From Actinomycetes bacterium (GTDB lineage: Bacteria; Actinomycetota; Actinomycetes; Actinomycetales; Dermatophilaceae): 36,436 bases of DNA. The DNA is taken from assembly GCA_023389095.1 (NCBI GenBank), contig JAEWFB010000380.1:1-36436 (forward strand), given 5' to 3'. Within the stretch, counting starts at the first letter, position 1. Each line of letters starts with the position of its first letter. Of the stretch, positions 24,800 through 32,937 are shown one piece after another. Position numbers and translations under genes: made by a program. Below the pieces are notes generated by a model. It did no database searches. It worked only from the letters and a program-made list of their open reading frames with translations, and was not told the origin of the DNA.

Positions 24800-25990
24800 A
24801 TGAGGTCGCCGTCCGACGCCGAGTACTTGCGTCGAGTTGAGCAGGTCGAGGGGCTGCTCGGCCCGTGCGTCGTCATATCGCTGACGTTCACCATGCTGCA
24901 CAAGTCGACGATCGATGCCGTGGAGCCGTTGCGCAAGCTGCTGGTCCGGGCGGGGTTGCACGACTACAGCACCCAAGGCCAGGGCGCGAAAGCGCACGGC
25001 GTCGTTTTGCGAAGCAGGTTTGTCTCGCAGGGCCAAAGCGGGGAGGCGGGCACCTCCTTCTTCCGGCCCAAGGCGGGGAAGGGAGACCCGCGGTTCTGGG
25101 TTTACGGCTTCCGAAGGCGCGCCACGGTCGGGGACCAGATCGCCGTGGCGGTCGGGTCAAACGGTCTCCTCGTTGTCAACCTCAGCGGCACAGACTGGCC
25201 CGCGACGCTGCAACTCGTCGAGGCGTACCTCGCCCCGCACGCAATCCGGCCTTCGATCGATCACCCCGCGCTGCCCGAATTGCTGAACACGCTCCGCGGG
25301 ATCGCCCGCGGCCCTCACTTGCCCGGGCTACTCGAGGCGGACACGTCCGTGGGGCGGACGCTGGAACTCGCCCTCGGAATCTCGATGAACTCGTCCAAGC
25401 AGCCGGACTACAAGGGTATCGAGCTCAAGTTCGCACGCGACAGGCCGCCGTCACGGCGCTCACGTTCCAACCTCTTTGCCGAGCAAGCCGACTGGTCGAT
25501 CTCCCCGCTCAAGTCCGCCGACGCGATCCTCAACGAATTCGGATACTGGCGCGACGGTCAGCGGAAGATCTCGCACACGTCGAGCGCCTTACGCCGCAAC
25601 TCGCTGGGATTGCGCCTCAGCCACAACATGGTCGACAACACCATCGACGAACTGAGCGACCGGCCACACCTTCCGGTCGTCGATCGCTGGCGGGTGACCC
25701 GGCTACAGGAGCGGCTCATCGAGAAGCACAGTGCGACCGCATGGGTCGCCGTCGACAGCCGCGTGATCGACGGGGTCGAACACTTCAGGCCGATCACTGT
25801 CCTCTACACGTCCGAGCCCAAGCCGGACGTGTTCCCTCTCATGGTCGGCGCCGGCCAAATCACTTTGGAGCACCTCATCAGGACCAAAGGCCCCTCCGGT
25901 CGCGGCTATGACAAGGGGCCACTCTGGAAGCTCAATGCCGCCGGACACGACGTCCTGTTTGGCAAGTCCAAGTCGATCGACTTGACGTAG
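24800..25990 (+). CDS. MvaI/BcnI-family type II restriction endonuclease
   Basis: A 396-residue protein. The part from about residue 183 has the family line GRTLELALGI, NSSKQPDYKGIELK, with D203, E208 and K210 as the metal-binding nuclease residues. It ends with GRGYDKGPLWKLN and LFGKS as in MvaI/BcnI homologues. Known members cut at CCWGG or CCSGG and related sites as monomers. MvaI itself is about 250 residues, so roughly 160 N-terminal residues here are extra; they contain an ordered block (FRPKAGKGDPRFWVYGF, IAVAVGSNGLLVVNLSG) that may be a separate recognition domain. The ATG at 24800 is the only sensible start. A cytosine methyltransferase begins 122 bases downstream, forming an R-M pair. 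The real site must be determined experimentally. Confidence 0.85.
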   Translation: MRSPSDAEYLRRVEQVEGLLGPCVVISLTFTMLHKSTIDAVEPLRKLLVRAGLHDYSTQGQGAKAHGVVLRSRFVSQGQSGEAGTSFFRPKAGKGDPRFWVYGFRRRATVGDQIAVAVGSNGLLVVNLSGTDWPATLQLVEAYLAPHAIRPSIDHPALPELLNTLRGIARGPHLPGLLEADTSVGRTLELALGISMNSSKQPDYKGIELKFARDRPPSRRSRSNLFAEQADWSISPLKSADAILNEFGYWRDGQRKISHTSSALRRNSLGLRLSHNMVDNTIDELSDRPHLPVVDRWRVTRLQERLIEKHSATAWVAVDSRVIDGVEHFRPITVLYTSEPKPDVFPLMVGAGQITLEHLIRTKGPSGRGYDKGPLWKLNAAGHDVLFGKSKSIDLT

Positions 25991-26099
25991 CTGAGCCGGC
26001 CTCAGGACGCCTACTCGGCGCAGACACCGTCTGGAACCGGCCAACGGCACGCCACCTGGACTTTGTCGGCGCTGGCTGCGAGGATGTCCGCGACCACTC

Positions 26100-26114
26100 A
26101 GGAGGTGCCCCATT
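26100..26114 (+). promoter_or_regulatory. Shine-Dalgarno and ATT start deciding the methyltransferase N-terminus
   Basis: AGGAGGT (26100-26106) is followed five bases later by ATT (26112-26114), in frame with PTVIDLFAGCGG. No ATG, GTG or TTG exists in this frame between the stop at 25992-25994 and the internal ATG at 26217, which lies after motif I and would destroy the enzyme. A start at ATT, rare but known, is the best reading; a sequencing or assembly error is the alternative. Confidence 0.65.
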
Positions 26115-27362
26115 CCCACCGTCATCGACCTCTTCGCCGGCTGCGGCGGCCTGTCCCTCGGCCTCGAGCAGGCTGGGTTCACGCCCGTCTTCGTCAACGA
26201 GCTCAGCCCGGATGCCATGGCTACGTATCTGGCCAACCGAGCCGGCTCGGGGCTTGACGCAAAGCAGAACCACGTCAACGACGTGAAGGACCTCACCGGC
26301 CGCCCGGGCGCCCTCAACTCCCTGGCGACACGCCTCAAGCAGGAGCACGGCGACGTGACGCTCGTCGTTGGGGGGCCGCCCTGTCAGGGGTACAGCGGCA
26401 TCGGGCACCGGCGCAGCTTCACCCTCCACAAGGAGGAGATCCCCAGCAACCACCTCTACGCGGACATGGCGCAGGTGGTGCAGGAGGTCGCGCCCAAGGC
26501 CTTCGTGTTCGAGAACGTCCGAGGCCTGCTGAACTCCCGGTGGACCCGCGACGGGGAGAAGGGCGAGATCTGGCGCGACGTCCAAGACACCTTCAAGCGA
26601 ATCACCGTAAAGAAGGGACGCCGCACTCTGGAGTACGAAGTGCACGCCCAGCTGGTGTACGCCAAGCACTATGGCGTGCCCCAGAACCGGCCGCGCATCC
26701 TCATGGTCGGGATCCGGTCCGACATCACCCCAACAAACTTGTCCTCCGGTGTGGCTGGCGGGTTCCTGCCCGCCGGGGACCGCGAGGCACCGGGGCTGCA
26801 GGAACTCCTCGGGGACCTCGTAGACCCGGCGTGGGCACCCGGCGGCAAGACCACTGTGTACCCCTCCAAGCCGCTGACAGAGGTTCAGGAGGAATCGCGC
26901 ACCGACCGGGAAGGACGGGTCATCAGCCCCAAGGGCGCGCCGCTCACCGAGCAGGAGTACAGCAACCACAACGAGGACGTCATGGCCAAGTTCGCCTACA
27001 TGATCGCCAACGACGGCGAGATCCCGGAGGCGATGCGGACCAAGAAGTTCGCGCAGCGGGTGTTCCCGGCCTCTTGGGGGAAGGGCGGCCCGAGCCTGAC
27101 GGCGACCAGCCTCCCCGACGACTACGTCCACTTCGCCCAGCCCCGGACGCCGACAGTCCGCGAGTGGGCCCGGCTGCAGACCTTCCCGGACTGGTACCAG
27201 TTCGCCGGGAAGCGCACCACGGGAGGGCGCCGCAGGGCGGGCGACCCGTCGATCGGGGAGTGGGCGCGGGACGTGCCGAAGTTCACCCAGATCGGCAACG
27301 CCGTGCCCGTCCGGCTCGCGCACGCCGTTGGGACACACCTTCGAGAGCTGCTCTCCGAGTAA
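26112..27362 (+). CDS. DNA cytosine-5 methyltransferase (Dcm family), ATT start
   Basis: A 416-residue enzyme that transfers a methyl group from S-adenosylmethionine to C5 of cytosine in a specific site, protecting it from the adjacent MvaI/BcnI-type endonuclease. Motif order is complete: VIDLFAGCGG (I), GGPPCQGYSGIG with catalytic C91 (IV), VFENVRGLLNS (VI), VPQNRPRILMVGIR (VIII), a target-recognition region, REWARLQTFPDWYQF (IX) and KFTQIGNAVP (X). Length fits the family. The start is unusual: ATT behind a perfect AGGAGG, with no standard codon available. The N-terminus resembles the dcm stub at 12922-13020, so two related methyltransferases once existed in the island. Its product would supply the methylcytosine that makes Vsr useful. 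Confidence 0.9.
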   Translation: MPTVIDLFAGCGGLSLGLEQAGFTPVFVNELSPDAMATYLANRAGSGLDAKQNHVNDVKDLTGRPGALNSLATRLKQEHGDVTLVVGGPPCQGYSGIGHRRSFTLHKEEIPSNHLYADMAQVVQEVAPKAFVFENVRGLLNSRWTRDGEKGEIWRDVQDTFKRITVKKGRRTLEYEVHAQLVYAKHYGVPQNRPRILMVGIRSDITPTNLSSGVAGGFLPAGDREAPGLQELLGDLVDPAWAPGGKTTVYPSKPLTEVQEESRTDREGRVISPKGAPLTEQEYSNHNEDVMAKFAYMIANDGEIPEAMRTKKFAQRVFPASWGKGGPSLTATSLPDDYVHFAQPRTPTVREWARLQTFPDWYQFAGKRTTGGRRRAGDPSIGEWARDVPKFTQIGNAVPVRLAHAVGTHLRELLSE

Positions 27363-27522
27363 CAGCTCCCGGGCGAGATGGGCTGGGCACGAGCCGGAGG
27401 CTGCGCCCACCTCCTCCCAGCTGTCTCTCCAGAGGGAGGGCCATTTGCACGCACACGAATGGAGTCGAAGGTTGCTCGATAGCGCGGCTGGGGTGCTGGC
27501 CAGGATACGCAGCGGTCAAGTG

Positions 27523-28467
27523 ATGAGTCGCTGGCACTGGCTCCAGTGGAACTTCACCCCCGGCACCGAGGGGGAGACCCACTTCGCGCCCATGGTGGCT
27601 TGGCGCCTCGCGAGGTGCGAACGCAAACTGCCCGGTTATGCCGAGCGCATGATTGGCCGCCTCGAGCAGGTCGGCGGTCGAGAGAAAGACATGAGCGACT
27701 ACGAGTCGATTGTCGCCTGGCTCGCAGAGTTGCTCGTCACCCACCATGTCGTGAGTTGGGCTTGGCCCGCAGGAACGACCTTCCGCGATGAACCCACCGC
27801 TGCCGGATCAGGCAAGAATCCTGAGCTTGATGTGCGCCTACCCGACGGGCTCACCCTCGGCGTCGAAGTCAAGTGCCCCGCCCTGAGGGCCTTCTCCCGT
27901 GACAGGAGCGCCCGCGATTTCCAGCTCAACGCCCGATTCCTCGATGACAAAGGTGGTTCGCTGCCCGGGACCGTGACGCCGCCGCGGGACAACCCCGTCA
28001 AGGACTTCCTGGTGAGCGCCGACGGAAAGTTCCGATCGTTCAAGGCCGAGGACCCGTTGTACCAGTCGCTACTGGTCATCGTCTGGGACGACCACATCAA
28101 CGAGCCACTCGCCGCCCTGACGAACCAGTCCTCTGGACTGCTCACGCCGAAGAGCTTCCATCGGTCCGGCGGGACGGCCGTTACGTATCCCGCCCTTGAC
28201 GCCGTCGTCATCACCCGCCACCAGATGCAGCTCGTGCGAGGCATGGCCAACCTGCCCACCGTCGATGATCGTCACGACTTCCTGGACTATGGGCGCCGCG
28301 ACGGCTTCCCACCCCACGTCTACCTGCCGGTGGCCACCGCATCGGGACTCGACGAGCGCTTCGTGGACATGACTCAGGCATGGCCACTCGAAGCCCTGCT
28401 CACCGCAGGCGCCGAGTATGGCGGCGGCGAAATGGTGATGTGGGTAGACGGGGGTAGCGGCGGTTAG
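27523..28467 (+). CDS. PD-(D/E)XK nuclease-like protein beside the R-M genes
   Basis: A 314-residue protein of no family I can name. It carries a PD-(D/E)XK signature: PELDVRLPDG with D103, then GVEVKCPAL with E115 and K117, preceded by a helix with E69. The N-terminal region (MSRWHWLQWNFTPGTEGETHF) is Trp-rich and the C-terminus ends in a Gly-rich tail. ATG 27523 is chosen because upstream codons back to 27328 are the antisense of nothing sensible and overlap the methyltransferase; GTG 27520 is possible. It lies 160 bases after the methyltransferase on the same strand. It may be an extra nuclease of the cluster or an independent system, and its substrate is unknown. Confidence 0.65.
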   Translation: MSRWHWLQWNFTPGTEGETHFAPMVAWRLARCERKLPGYAERMIGRLEQVGGREKDMSDYESIVAWLAELLVTHHVVSWAWPAGTTFRDEPTAAGSGKNPELDVRLPDGLTLGVEVKCPALRAFSRDRSARDFQLNARFLDDKGGSLPGTVTPPRDNPVKDFLVSADGKFRSFKAEDPLYQSLLVIVWDDHINEPLAALTNQSSGLLTPKSFHRSGGTAVTYPALDAVVITRHQMQLVRGMANLPTVDDRHDFLDYGRRDGFPPHVYLPVATASGLDERFVDMTQAWPLEALLTAGAEYGGGEMVMWVDGGSGG

Positions 28468-28580
28468 CAACCCCCACACCCCCACAGCCCCACACGCGAA
28501 GCGAGACTGCCGCGGCCATCGGGAGGTGGCCTGATGGGGCGACACCCCGTACCGGCATCGCTGCGGGCTCATGGCCGCAC

Positions 28581-29222
28581 GTGCCCGCGTCGACGCGGGT
28601 CTCCGTCAAGCGGTCCTTGCCGGACGGCCGGCGCGAGCGGTGGTTCATGCTGCCGAACACGGCTGGCGGCGTCCAGGTCGAGCGCTGGGAATCGGCTACG
28701 CCTTCGGTGACCGGGCCACGTGAGTGGACGAGGACCAATGTCGGTGTCTTCCCAACCATCGAGGCCGCGTTGGCGGGGGTGTGTGAGCTCTCGACCGTCA
28801 GGCCCGAAGTCGTATGTGAGGTCAACGCGGCGCGCGACATCGGCGTGAACCTGCTGGAGCACCTGCGGGTCCCGCGGGTCGGGGTAGACCCGGCTGCCAT
28901 AGACCGACGCGTCGACGAAGAGGCAGCTGAGGCGGCCGGGATCGACCTGGACGAGATCGCCCGTCTCGTCGAGGGCGTGCCATCGCGCCTCGTGCACTGC
29001 ACCGTCGATGGACAGCCTGTCGTCGCCGTGCGCACCGCCCAAGAATGGCGGTGGCTCACGGTCGGCGACGATGAGATCGAGAACGGCGGCCTCGTCGGCG
29101 AGACCCTCGTCGAGTACCGCTGGTTCAGCGAGTCCGGCGGCGCGCCGATCAGTTGGGACGGTGGTGGATCGATCGGGGTCGTGGCCCCAAGCTCGCGGTC
29201 ATCAGGCAGTGGGGTGACCTAG
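28581..29222 (+). CDS. Uncharacterised protein, 213 residues
   Basis: I do not recognise this gene. The frame is open for 213 codons with strong actinobacterial codon bias and sensible composition: RRERWFMLPNTAGGVQVERWE, an acidic helical middle RRVDEEAAEAAGIDLDEIARLVEGV, then HCTVDGQPVVAVRTAQEWRWLT. It is soluble, without signal or membrane segments. GTG 28581 is the first start; no good ribosome-binding site is seen. The last 70 bases overlap the next frame, and the tail (SSRSSGSGVT) looks like read-through of the neighbour's sequence, so a frameshift joining both frames into one protein is possible. Confidence 0.5.
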   Translation: MPASTRVSVKRSLPDGRRERWFMLPNTAGGVQVERWESATPSVTGPREWTRTNVGVFPTIEAALAGVCELSTVRPEVVCEVNAARDIGVNLLEHLRVPRVGVDPAAIDRRVDEEAAEAAGIDLDEIARLVEGVPSRLVHCTVDGQPVVAVRTAQEWRWLTVGDDEIENGGLVGETLVEYRWFSESGGAPISWDGGGSIGVVAPSSRSSGSGVT

Positions 29223-29602
29223 GCGACGGTCGCGAGTTCGTCACGTGGCCGGCGTCCGCGAAGGGCCGCGCTCACGTGCTGGCGCGCTGGATCGAGGAGT
29301 CCGACCTCGAGACCATCGCGGCGCTCGTGCTCGAGCGGTGGCCAGACGACGAGCAGTGGCTGGGCTGGTACGACGTGTCGATCTCACTCGACCTCGGTCT
29401 CGACGACGAGACCCGTGAGGCGCTGCGCTGGGGCCTTGCCAGCAATCCCGACTATGCGACGGCGCGCGAGGCTGTCCGCCACCCTGGGAGCAAGCCGGGT
29501 CGCGCGCTCGCGGCAGCGCTCGAACGAGCCTCCGACACGGGGTTCACCGGGGACCTGTACCGGCTGCACTGGATCTCTGTTGATGAGGAGGCCAAGCGAT
29601 GA
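29153..29602 (+). CDS. Uncharacterised protein, 149 residues
   Basis: I do not recognise this gene. It reads PKLAVIRQWGDLGDGREFVTWPA, then RAHVLARWIEESDLETIAALVLERWPDDEQWLGWYDV, then a helical C-terminus ending DEEAKR. It is Trp-rich and acidic. The only available start is TTG 29153, inside the end of the preceding frame by 70 bases. This suggests translational coupling or that both belong to one frameshifted gene. Its stop overlaps the next ATG in an ATGA quartet. Confidence 0.5.
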   Translation: MGRWWIDRGRGPKLAVIRQWGDLGDGREFVTWPASAKGRAHVLARWIEESDLETIAALVLERWPDDEQWLGWYDVSISLDLGLDDETREALRWGLASNPDYATAREAVRHPGSKPGRALAAALERASDTGFTGDLYRLHWISVDEEAKR

Positions 29603-29907
29603 GCACGTTGCCGGACGGCTACCGGGACAAGCTGCCGGAGGACATCCTCGTCGAGCTCGCCGACCTCCTGTCCGAGCAACCTCTGGGACAAGGGCACCCC
29701 CAAGGAACCGAGTCGTGGCCATGCCATGTCGTCGCCGTCTGCATCGGTGGCGACAACCGCTACTACACGCTCTGCGAGGACTGCCTGCACCTTGAGGGAC
29801 CGTTCGACGACGCACTCGAGGCTGAGCGAGTGGTCCTCTGGCACAGGTGGATCACCAAGCAGCCAGATGGGAACGCGGGCTTCCGGGGCTTCGACGGCTG
29901 CGTGTGA
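29599..29907 (+). CDS. Uncharacterised small protein with a CxxC pair
   Basis: A 102-residue acidic protein of unknown family. It contains YYTLCEDCLHLEGPFDDALEAE, a CxxC that might bind metal, and PCHVVAVCIGGDN upstream of it. ATG 29599 overlaps the preceding stop (ATGA), so the genes of this group are translated together. A strong stem-loop follows seven bases after its stop, closing the transcript. Confidence 0.6.
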   Translation: MSTLPDGYRDKLPEDILVELADLLSEQPLGQGHPQGTESWPCHVVAVCIGGDNRYYTLCEDCLHLEGPFDDALEAERVVLWHRWITKQPDGNAGFRGFDGCV

Positions 29908-29913
29908 TCTGAC

Positions 29914-29949
29914 CTCATCGCCGCGCGCGACACTGCGCGCGGCGATGAG
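29914..29949 (+). terminator. Strong terminator stem-loop
   Basis: A perfect 15-base stem (29914-29928 with 29935-29949) encloses a 6-base loop, directly after the stop at 29905-29907. It separates the three-gene group from the first DUF6308 gene. Confidence 0.85.
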
Positions 29950-30007
29950 ACCCCCATGTCGGCGTGTGCGCCTATCGTCGGGTCACGATCACAGGGGAGG
30001 AGCAAGG

Positions 30008-30706
30008 ATGACGAACGACGACTGGGTTCGGCCTACGGATGAGGTTCTGGCTCGCGCCAAGGAGCGGGCGCTCTCGGCACTCGAGCCTGAGCGGTCGGGG
30101 TGGCGGCTGCGGCGGTACTACACCGTGACCGGTGACTACGCAGGCGCCAGCTTCGCCTCGATCGGCACGAACGACCCGGAGCGGATCGGGGCGGACGACC
30201 TCTTCGCCACGACGCTCCTGAGCGTCCCCATTCCCGCCGGCGCCGCACGCCTGTTGACTCAGGACGCCGGGACGCGCGAGGCAGTGCACGCGGCTCTGCG
30301 CAACCTGCCGAGGACACCGCTCGAGGACGTCGACGACAACGGACTTCGCGACATGGAGGTCTTCTACCGACACGTCAAGGGGGCACTGGCCAAGGCAGGC
30401 GTCGAGAACGCCAACCCCTGGGTGACGGCCAGCAAGCTGTGCGCCCGGAAGCGACCTGACCTCTTCCCGGTTCGCGACAACGTCGTGTGCCAACTACTTG
30501 GACTCCTGCCCAAGGGCAACTACCAGGTGGACTGGCAGGTCTTCAGTCACCTCGTGGGCGACTCGGACGTCCGCAGGGCCATCGATTCCGCTAAGTCCGC
30601 GGCGCTCAGCGATGCGGACGGCCAGGTCGTCGTCGACGAGGAGCCGCTCAGGATCCTCGACGCGGCGCTGTGGACGAGCGAGATCATGCGGGAGCCGGCC
30701 GCCTGA
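30008..30706 (+). CDS. DUF6308 family protein, copy 1
   Basis: A 232-residue protein of the uncharacterised DUF6308 family. Diagnostic text is RRYYTVTGDYAGASF, IGADDLFATTLLSVPIP and KLCARKRPDLFPVRDNVVC. The last motif (ArKRP, then P-x-x-D-x-x-V) is the conserved heart of the family. ATG 30008 follows GGGGAGGAGCAAGG. It stands alone, convergent with the response regulator gene 21 bases away. A paralogue lies at 33790. The molecular function is not known. Confidence 0.78.
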   Translation: MTNDDWVRPTDEVLARAKERALSALEPERSGWRLRRYYTVTGDYAGASFASIGTNDPERIGADDLFATTLLSVPIPAGAARLLTQDAGTREAVHAALRNLPRTPLEDVDDNGLRDMEVFYRHVKGALAKAGVENANPWVTASKLCARKRPDLFPVRDNVVCQLLGLLPKGNYQVDWQVFSHLVGDSDVRRAIDSAKSAALSDADGQVVVDEEPLRILDAALWTSEIMREPAA

Positions 30707-30727
30707 AGGGCGCCGCCACGCGTCGGA

Positions 30728-31426
30728 TCAGCTGGGCCGAACCGACCGCGCCCCGGTCATGCTCGCACGGTCGGCGATGACGGCGGCCTGCACGCGGTTG
30801 TCGACGCCGAGCTTGGTGCTGGCGCTGGCGACGTGCGTCTTGACCGTGGTCTCGCTGACGTAGAGTTCGCGCGCCAGCTCGGCGTTTGACAGCCCGCGCG
30901 CCAGGCCGGCGACGACCTCGCGCTCGCGCGGCGTCAGCGTCGCGACGAGCCGGGCGGCCTCGGCACGCTGGGCTGTCAGTGGGTCCTCACGGACGTGCGT
31001 GAACAGCTGTGCCGCTGTCTTCGGCGACACCGCGCCGAGCCCGCCGGCGACGTTGCGAATGCCGCCGCAGATCTCCTCGGGCGACGCGGTCTTCAGCAGG
31101 AACCCGTCGGCGCCCGCGGTCACCGCTCGACGCGCCACGTCGTCGGTGTCGAACACGGTGAACATCAATACCTTCGGGGCCTCGGGGCGCGTCTTGATCG
31201 CGGCGATCGCCTCGATGCCTCCCACCCGGGCCATCCGCACGTCGAGCACGACCACGTCCGGATGGTGCGCCTGGATCGCGCCGGCCACCTCGTCGCCGTC
31301 GCTCACCTCGGCCACCACCTCGAGGTCGGCGGCCACCCCGAGCATGAAGCGCAGTCCCGTCCGCACCACCGGGTCGTCGTCGACGAGCATGACCCGGATC
31401 GGTCGCTGCTTCTCCAGCTCAGTCAT
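30728..31426 (-). CDS. NarL/LuxR-type response regulator
   Basis: A 232-residue regulator. The receiver domain has VMLVDDDPVVRTGL and the phospho-acceptor D62 in VVVLDVRMARVGG, with the conserved lysine in GFLLKTASPEE. A C-terminal LuxR helix-turn-helix follows (LTPREREVVAGLARGLSNAELARELYVSETTVKTHV, quoted here only as markers at residues about 164-200). Its ATG overlaps the end of the kinase gene by eight bases, so they form one operon and a cognate pair. Target genes are unknown; the divergent DUF4352 gene is a candidate. Confidence 0.93.
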   Translation of the reverse strand: MTELEKQRPIRVMLVDDDPVVRTGLRFMLGVAADLEVVAEVSDGDEVAGAIQAHHPDVVVLDVRMARVGGIEAIAAIKTRPEAPKVLMFTVFDTDDVARRAVTAGADGFLLKTASPEEICGGIRNVAGGLGAVSPKTAAQLFTHVREDPLTAQRAEAARLVATLTPREREVVAGLARGLSNAELARELYVSETTVKTHVASASTKLGVDNRVQAAVIADRASMTGARSVRPS

Positions 31427-32810
31427 GGTTCACGTCCCTGTCTCGTTCGGGTTGGTGCCACGGCAGCCGGATGGACACCCGGAAGACGCCGTCGGCGTCG
31501 ACGCCGGCGGTCATGTCGCCGCGGTAGTGTTCGACGCGCTCGCGGACGCCACTCAGCCCGACACCGCGTCGCGTGGACCGCAGACCGTCCGCCCCGGCGT
31601 CCGTCCGGGAAGGTCCGGTCGGCGGCGGAAGGTGGTTGGCCGTCGCGATGACGAGGTGCCCCTCGGCCGGGCCGCCGGTGACGCTGAGGCGCACGGGCAC
31701 GGTGGCGGCGTGCTTGCGGGCGTTCGTCAGCAGCTCCTGCACGATGCGGTAGGCCGCCTGCGCGATGTGCGGGTCGAGCGCCTCGCCGTCGTCGACGAAC
31801 ACCGTGGCGATGAGAGGCATCCCTGCTGTCACGGAGTCGTCGATGAGCGCCCGCACGTCTCGCAGCGTCCGCGTCGGAGCGGCCACATCGGCGTCGCCCG
31901 GGTTGCGCAGCAGGTCGAGCAGGCTGTGCAGCTCGCTCACCGAGCGTGCCGCCGTCTCGCGCACGACCTGCGCCGACTCCCGGATCTGGGACGCCGCCGT
32001 GTCGGTGTCCGCCTGCGGTGCTGCGGCATCGGCCATTGCCTGCAGCGCACCCGCGTGGACCGACAGGATCGACAGGTTGTGCCCGAGGCCGTCGTGGATC
32101 TCGCGCGCCAGCCGCTCTCGCTCGGCCTGCCTCGACACCTGGTCGGTCAGCGAGGTCACTGCGTCGCGCTCCTCGGCCACGACGACGTTCGCCGTGCGCA
32201 GGTCCGCACGGGTACGCAGCCACAGCCCGATGCCGACGAACGACGCCGTGAGCACCGCGGTCAGCACGACCGGAACGTACGCAGCGACCGGTCGCCCGTC
32301 CTGCGCGAAGAGCGTGCCCCAGAACGACGTCGCGGCCGGCGTGCGCATGAGGTCGCGCCACACCGACACCCCGGTGGCAGCCAGCACCACGGCGCCCACC
32401 CAGATCCAGTCTGAGCGGGGACGGACCAGCACGACACTCATGAGGCCGATGAGGGCGAACGTCGGCCCGAGCACGACCAGTGCGCAGGCCGAGCCGACGA
32501 GCGCCGTTCCCAGCGCCCAGCGCTGACGCCACTGCACGGCGACGGCGAGGCCCACGCCGAGGAAGAAGACGAGCATCCCCGCGCCGCTCGACTTGTCGCT
32601 CGTGCTGACGGCGAGGCCGAGGGCCGCGTTGGCCCGACCGTCGACCGCCATCCCTGAGTACACCGCGTCGAAGAGCACCAGCACGACCAGCCCCGACGTG
32701 CGCAGCCGGCGCAGCATGGCGTCGCGGCGCGTGGAGCCACGCGCGCCAGGGAGTGAGCCAGCCGCCATAGGCGAAAGGTATGCCACGGCGCCCACCACGC
32801 ACTCGGCCAT
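31419..32810 (-). CDS. Membrane sensor histidine kinase (HisKA_3 type)
   Basis: A kinase of up to 463 residues that should phosphorylate the response regulator encoded downstream. Several hydrophobic segments (about residues 40-55, 78-93, 98-148 and 178-198) form a membrane sensor without a large outside domain. The dimerisation/phosphoacceptor motif is ERLAREIHDGLGHNLS with H239, and the ATP-binding part starts at AYRIVQELLTNARKHA and ends with a GVGLSGVRERV G-box. The first ATG is 32810; ATGs at 32768 and 32717 would shorten the N-terminus without touching the first membrane segment. Confidence 0.9.
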   Translation of the reverse strand: MAECVVGAVAYLSPMAAGSLPGARGSTRRDAMLRRLRTSGLVVLVLFDAVYSGMAVDGRANAALGLAVSTSDKSSGAGMLVFFLGVGLAVAVQWRQRWALGTALVGSACALVVLGPTFALIGLMSVVLVRPRSDWIWVGAVVLAATGVSVWRDLMRTPAATSFWGTLFAQDGRPVAAYVPVVLTAVLTASFVGIGLWLRTRADLRTANVVVAEERDAVTSLTDQVSRQAERERLAREIHDGLGHNLSILSVHAGALQAMADAAAPQADTDTAASQIRESAQVVRETAARSVSELHSLLDLLRNPGDADVAAPTRTLRDVRALIDDSVTAGMPLIATVFVDDGEALDPHIAQAAYRIVQELLTNARKHAATVPVRLSVTGGPAEGHLVIATANHLPPPTGPSRTDAGADGLRSTRRGVGLSGVRERVEHYRGDMTAGVDADGVFRVSIRLPWHQPERDRDVNHD

Positions 32811-32937
32811 TCGGGCACTTCGGGCGCGTGCTTCTCATCCTTTCGGTCAGGTGGTCCGGGCTCCTCGGCCGAGGTGGCCGCACGGGTCTCCGCGCGAAGG
32901 TCTGGTCAGCAACCACACCACCCAGCAAGGAGCGTCC

